Source: Paenibacillus pedocola | GTDB lineage: Bacteria > Bacillota > Bacilli > Paenibacillales > Paenibacillaceae | NCBI RefSeq assembly: GCF_031599675.1 | Contig: NZ_CP134223.1 | Span: 682,001-746,000, forward strand | Length of the DNA: 64,000 nucleotides | Reading direction: 5' to 3' | In this document: piece after piece, positions 60,225-64,000 of the stretch | How positions within the stretch are numbered: the stretch's first letter is position 1 | Layout: the number at the start of each line of letters is the position of its first letter | Notes under the pieces: model-generated | What the model was told of the DNA's origin: nothing | The model's database searches: none | What the model saw: the letters and a program-made list of their open reading frames with translations, nothing else | Position numbers and translations under genes: made by a program

Positions 60225-61118
60225 ATGAAAACTGCGAGATTGATTTATAATCCCACTTCTGGTCGGGAAGAAATGAAAAAGCGACTCGCCGACATTTTGG
60301 ACCGGCTGGATATAGGCGGCATTGAAGCAACTTGTCATGCTACAACCGGAGAAGGCGATGCTACTGCAGCTGCAGCAGAGGCGGTTGAACGCGGATGTTA
60401 TGATCTGATCATAGCAGCCGGCGGCGACGGCACGCTGAACGAGGTTATTAACGGTATGGCGGAGAAGCCCAATCTTCCCCCGCTCGGCGTATTGCCGCTG
60501 GGTACTACCAATGATTTTGCCCGGGCGATGGGCATTCCGAAGAACTGGGAGGATTCCTGCGATCTGATTCTGCGCCAGGAGTCGCGCCTGATTGACCTCG
60601 GCAAAGCCAACGACCGATACTTCATTAATATAGCCGGCGGCGGCCGCCTGACCGAGCTGACATACGAGGTTCCCAGCAGACTCAAGACGATGATGGGACA
60701 ACTGGCTTATTACCTCAAAGGGATTGAGAAAATGGCCAGCCTGTCACCGCAGGAGCTGTACATCCGCGCGAACGGCCAGGAGCTGATCCATGACGAGTTC
60801 ATGCTCTTCCTGATCGCCAACACCAACTCCGTCGGCGGCTTCGAGAAGCTGGCCCCGGATGCCCGCATCGACGACGGTCTGTTCGACGTCATTGCCGTCA
60901 AGAAATGCAACCTTGCCGAGTTCGTCCGTCTGGTCACGCTGGCCATCCGCGGTGAGCATCTGCAGGACAAAAAAGTCGTGTACTTCCGTACCGATGCGAT
61001 GGAAGTCACCTCCCCGGGATACGTCCAGCTCAATCTGGACGGGGAACTCGGCGGCACCCTGCCGGGCAAGTTCCAGATCCTGCCGCAGCATCTGCGGATT
61101 TTTGCGCAGAATAACTAA
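60225..61118 (+). CDS. dagK: Diacylglycerol kinase (DgkB/YerQ-like)
   Basis: 297 residues. A soluble lipid kinase with the nucleotide-binding signature AAGGDGTLNEVINGM and the following PLGTTNDFARAMGIP. It phosphorylates diacylglycerol formed by lipoteichoic acid synthesis so that it re-enters phospholipid synthesis. AGGTGG lies upstream of the ATG. It is followed 155 bases downstream by rlmD, a neighbour pattern also seen in other Bacillales. Confidence 0.94.
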   Translation: MKTARLIYNPTSGREEMKKRLADILDRLDIGGIEATCHATTGEGDATAAAAEAVERGCYDLIIAAGGDGTLNEVINGMAEKPNLPPLGVLPLGTTNDFARAMGIPKNWEDSCDLILRQESRLIDLGKANDRYFINIAGGGRLTELTYEVPSRLKTMMGQLAYYLKGIEKMASLSPQELYIRANGQELIHDEFMLFLIANTNSVGGFEKLAPDARIDDGLFDVIAVKKCNLAEFVRLVTLAIRGEHLQDKKVVYFRTDAMEVTSPGYVQLNLDGELGGTLPGKFQILPQHLRIFAQNN

Positions 61119-61273
61119 GGGTAAGGGAGTTTCGGAGATGCGGCTGATGAGGTCGCATTGTAAGACGTTAACATGACAGAAATGCTCCACTTGATTCGTG
61201 CGGTGGCCCGCCCGGGTCGGCTGGAGCTTTTGTATTAGTATTAGAAGAACACGAAAGAAGTGAATATATAGCT

Positions 61274-62821
61274 ATGAGTAAACAACGCAGTGGACGCAGC
61301 GCAAGCCGCCGGGAAGGCACGGCACCTGCCGCCGGACTGCCAGTGAATAAGAATGACGAGGTTATGCTCGATATCATCGGCATGACCCATGAAGGTGAAG
61401 GGGTAGGCCGCGTAGAAGGCTTTACCCTTTTTGTGTCTGGAGCCCTGCCCGGTGAGAAGGTCCGGGCGAAGGTGCTCAAGACCAAGAAGCAGTATGGCTA
61501 CGCCAAGCTGCTTGAGCTTGTGCAGGCCAGCGGCGACCGCATCGCGCCGCCATGCCCGATCTACGACCAATGCGGCGGCTGCCAGCTGCAGCATATGGAT
61601 TACACCGCCCAGCTGGCGTGGAAACGCCAGCTGGTGGTGGACAATCTCCAGCGGATCGGGAAGCTGGAGGTGGCTGGGGCGCCGGGAAGAGGCGCGGAAG
61701 CCGGGAGTGGCGATGGTTTGGCAGGGACGGAACGGGTGGCGGCTGAGGGAGAGAGCGTGGCGAGTGGAAGTGCTGCGAGGGCTCAAGCGGAGGGTATCAT
61801 TGTTCAGCCTACCCTGGGTATGGACGAGCCTTGGCGTTACCGTAACAAGGCCCAAGTACCGATCGGCGTCACCGAAGGCGGACTGGTCGGCGGCTTCTAC
61901 GCCCGCGGCAGTCACCGGATCGTTGATATGGAGACATGCCTGATTCAGCACGAACATAACGACGACGTCGTTTCAGCGGTGAAACGTATTGGCAGAGAGC
62001 TGGGCATCTCCGCCTATAATGAAGAAACTGGACGCGGACTGCTGCGCCATGTCGTCGTGAAGAAAGCCTTCCGCACCGGTGAAATGATGCTCGTCCTCGT
62101 AACCAACGGCCGTGACATTCCGCATCTGGACGCCTGGCTCGGCAGCATCCGGGAACAGCTCCCGGATGTAGTCAGCATCTGCCAGAACGTGAACACCCAG
62201 CGCACAAATGTCATCTTCGGCAACGAAACCCGTGTCCTGTGGGGCAGAGATGTTATCTATGACTATATCGGTGATGTGCAGTTCGCCATCTCCGCCCGAT
62301 CATTCTATCAGGTAAACCCGGCACAGACTGAAGTACTATACGGTAAAACTGTAGAATATGCCGGACTGACTGGCAACGAAACGGTTATTGATGCCTATTG
62401 CGGTATCGGAACAATCTCGCTGTTCCTGGCGCAGCACGCGGCTAAGGTATACGGAGTGGAGATTGTGCCTGAAGCTATTGAGGATGCCCGGGGAAATGCC
62501 CGCCTTAATAATATGAACAACGTAGTGTTCGAGGTTGGCGCGTCCGAGGACGTAATTCCAAACTGGAAAGAGCAAGGCGTCACGCCGGACGTCATCGTCG
62601 TCGATCCGCCGCGTAAGGGCTGCGATCCTAGGTTATTAGAGACAATTCTTACGATGAAGCCGGAGCGAGTGGTGTATGTGTCGTGTAATCCATCGACACT
62701 TGCGAGGGATTTACGGGTACTGGAGGATGGCGGGTACAAGACAATGGAGGTAACTCCAGTGGATATGTTCCCGCATACCGTGCATGTGGAGTGCGTAATA
62801 TGGATGGAGAGAAGGGGCTAG
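61274..62821 (+). CDS. rlmD: 23S rRNA (uracil-C5)-methyltransferase, RlmD/RumA-like
   Basis: 515 residues. It methylates C5 of a uracil in 23S rRNA using SAM. An N-terminal TRAM domain (~28-88) is followed by an iron-sulfur motif (Cys94, Cys100, Cys103 in [10 protein letters not shown], and Cys222). The methyltransferase domain has [15 protein letters not shown] and DPPRKGCD. The catalytic Cys471 lies in [13 protein letters not shown] ~40-residue Gly/Ala/Glu-rich insertion (~134-175) splits the iron-sulfur region and looks like a flexible linker not found in most homologues. The ribosome-binding site is weak. The stop codon lies within a terminator hairpin. Confidence 0.94.
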   Translation: MSKQRSGRSASRREGTAPAAGLPVNKNDEVMLDIIGMTHEGEGVGRVEGFTLFVSGALPGEKVRAKVLKTKKQYGYAKLLELVQASGDRIAPPCPIYDQCGGCQLQHMDYTAQLAWKRQLVVDNLQRIGKLEVAGAPGRGAEAGSGDGLAGTERVAAEGESVASGSAARAQAEGIIVQPTLGMDEPWRYRNKAQVPIGVTEGGLVGGFYARGSHRIVDMETCLIQHEHNDDVVSAVKRIGRELGISAYNEETGRGLLRHVVVKKAFRTGEMMLVLVTNGRDIPHLDAWLGSIREQLPDVVSICQNVNTQRTNVIFGNETRVLWGRDVIYDYIGDVQFAISARSFYQVNPAQTEVLYGKTVEYAGLTGNETVIDAYCGIGTISLFLAQHAAKVYGVEIVPEAIEDARGNARLNNMNNVVFEVGASEDVIPNWKEQGVTPDVIVVDPPRKGCDPRLLETILTMKPERVVYVSCNPSTLARDLRVLEDGGYKTMEVTPVDMFPHTVHVECVIWMERRG

Positions 62822-62846
62822 CCGATATGGCTATGCCCCTTGTTTT
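62812..62846 (+). terminator. Terminator of rlmD
   Basis: AAGGGGCTAGCC pairs with GGCTATGCCCCTT (one bulge) over GATAT, followed by GTTTT. The rlmD stop is in the stem, and the recombinase remnant ends in the same hairpin on the other strand. Confidence 0.75.
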
Positions 62847-63363
62847 AATGGGTTTTGGAAGTTGCAACTGATTTCGATAGTACCGTCTTCGTGAACGTCA
62901 ACACGGTTAATCATCTTGTGAATCATATCCCTCAGTATTTCCTCGTTACTTACGTCTAGCGCGGCGAAATTCATTAACTCAGCCTTGAATGCCGATACAC
63001 GCGATTCCGTATCATGTTCGTGGGCGCGATTTCTACTTGAAGTCGCGCCCCACGTTCCTCTAATGCTTGGCGTTCGTTCTTTACCGCTAAAGAACAAGCG
63101 TTGAACATTTCCTTTTCAATATCGCCGCTAGTCCATTTCCTCGTAAGCTGTACAAGTTCCCTATCCAATTTACTGATTTCGCGTTGAACCTTATCGAGTT
63201 CCTCAACGGCATTATTTTTCTTGATTCCTGCTCGTTGAATTGTAACGTCCACAAGGGATTGCATATTTAGCGAGTTATCAATTAAATCCTTTAGGTGTGT
63301 AAGGACAGCTAACCGGAGTTTACCCATCTTTGCGCCGCGCCAAATTTCTCTGAAAAGTGCTTA
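62831..63363 (-). pseudogene. Frameshifted C-terminal remnant of a large serine recombinase
   Basis: Two overlapping minus-strand frames read as one protein. The upstream one (to 63363) has a coiled-coil stretch (VEELDKVQREISKLDREL, WTSGDIEKEMF). The downstream one, after a shift near 63025-63045, ends MINRVDVHEDGTIEISCNF, a typical last strand of large serine recombinases. The catalytic N-terminal domain and most of the recombinase domain are missing, and a stop lies just upstream (~63364). It is therefore inactive and marks a past mobile-element insertion downstream of rlmD. Confidence 0.8.
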
Positions 63364-63365
63364 CC

Positions 63366-63755
63366 TGCAATAATCGGTTATAAATAAAAAAACCATATTG
63401 AAAATACAATTCTAAGCCAACTTAACCCCGCCAATTATGACAAAACTCTTTACGGAACTTATGCGCCCAAATCGTAACTGCATGTGAGCTATTCTTGCTA
63501 TTAATATTTTATAAGAAAGATTAGGTTGGCAATATTTTAGCTTAATTTCAAATGGGATTTGTCGATTACTGAAAGTCACTAATTTAGTCCGGGACAATAA
63601 ATTGCCTAGTAGGCAATCATAATAAAAAAGATGAAAAGCATCAAGCATTTATATAGGCATAGTTATCTAGGTCAATATATCTAAAAATCAGATCAACATA
63701 AAAGGTAGTTTGTGTTATTATTTGGATAGGAAAAATAAGGACGTGGTGATTTATT
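63366..63755. other. AT-rich spacer between recombinase remnant and partial gene
   Basis: Clearly richer in A and T than the chromosome to its left. It contains a 17-bp palindrome (ATTGCCTAGTAGGCAAT, 63601-63617). No convincing gene is seen. GGTGAT at 63745 serves as ribosome-binding site of the next gene. Confidence 0.5.
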
Positions 63756-64000
63756 TTGATAGAAATTGAAAAAGATACGGTGGATATAGCAGAGCCTGTG
63801 GTTTCGGTTAAATTATCAAATACAGATTTATTGTTAGGAAAAGTAATTGAACCTATTAAGAGGCTACAAGTTATCTCCGACAAAGACTTTGAAGACCTTG
63901 TGAGAGAGTGGTCATGCGGCTATTTAAAAAATAAGTATGTCAAAGTACGAAGATGTGGCGCGGCAGGGGATATGGGGAGAGATGTTATAGCATATGTTAG
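63756..64000 (+). CDS. Partial gene, possible restriction-endonuclease-like defence protein (N-terminus only)
   Basis: The frame is open from TTG 63756 to the window end (81 codons). GGTGAT lies five bases before the start. The segment FEDLVREWSCGYLKN followed by CGAAGDMGRDVIAYV resembles the start of restriction-endonuclease-fold domains found in defence proteins, such as effectors of ABC-three-component systems, where a GxGDxGRDV motif follows a helical stretch. The rest of the protein is outside the window, so the family cannot be confirmed. AT-rich composition and the neighbouring recombinase remnant suggest acquisition. Confidence 0.55.
   Translation, partial: MIEIEKDTVDIAEPVVSVKLSNTDLLLGKVIEPIKRLQVISDKDFEDLVREWSCGYLKNKYVKVRRCGAAGDMGRDVIAYV

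Noticed and set aside
63412..63648. 78-codon minus-strand frame in the AT-rich spacer
   Set aside because: No ribosome-binding site and no recognisable pattern; expected by chance in AT-rich DNA.

Overview
The window reads as chromosomal DNA of a Paenibacillus-like Firmicute. The 16S rRNA gene is of Paenibacillus type, ribosome-binding sites are strong AGGAGG-like sequences, GTG and TTG starts are common, the purine genes follow the Bacillus order purEKBCSQLFMNHD, and a Spo0E-type phosphatase gene implies a sporulation phosphorelay. Identity is inferred from these traits only, without any database search.

Layout. 1-885 is the end of an NCS2/AzgA purine permease. 1055-8990 is a surface-glycan cluster: two large multi-membrane-span glycosyltransferases, a GtrB-like GT2, a GtrA flippase-like protein and a class D sortase. 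9066-10240 holds two almost identical tandem c-di-GMP-I riboswitches ahead of a secreted transglutaminase-like protein. 10349-15493 is a complete rrn operon (16S-23S-5S, no tRNA in the spacers). 15720-21227 carries an acyl-ACP thioesterase, topoisomerase III, an MFS transporter, a DUF1294 protein and a universal stress protein.

21311-35981 is the complete twelve-gene IMP biosynthesis operon. It has a PurR operator, a sigma-A promoter, a guanine riboswitch and an intrinsic terminator upstream. Two copies of a structured ~141-bp repeat interrupt it, between purB and purC and between purF and purM. 36115-39550 holds a SEC-C/TPR protein, then an HTH-TPR receptor overlapped by a 37-residue exported pro-peptide gene (an AimR/AloR-type peptide-signalling pair), then a Spo0E-like phosphatase.

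39986-50794 contains a chemoreceptor, threonine dehydratase, two minus-strand membrane or secreted proteins, a serine hydrolase, a DODA-type dioxygenase, a DUF3048 lipoprotein and a DUF47/PiT phosphate transport pair. 51041-57611 is a glutamine-type ABC transporter followed by a GlnK/GlnL-like two-component system and a CorA transporter. 57658-62846 has a basic Gly-rich protein, YerC, a CbiX chelatase, diacylglycerol kinase and RlmD, with an array of degenerate palindromes between cbiX and dagK.

Right after rlmD the DNA becomes AT-rich and accessory. A frameshifted C-terminal remnant of a large serine recombinase lies at 62831-63363. The first 81 codons of an unfinished ORF at 63756-64000 have a motif seen in restriction-endonuclease-like defence proteins. 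The most interesting items are the peptide-signalling pair, the tandem c-di-GMP riboswitches, the covarying repeat inside the purine operon, and the possible start of a defence island at the right edge.
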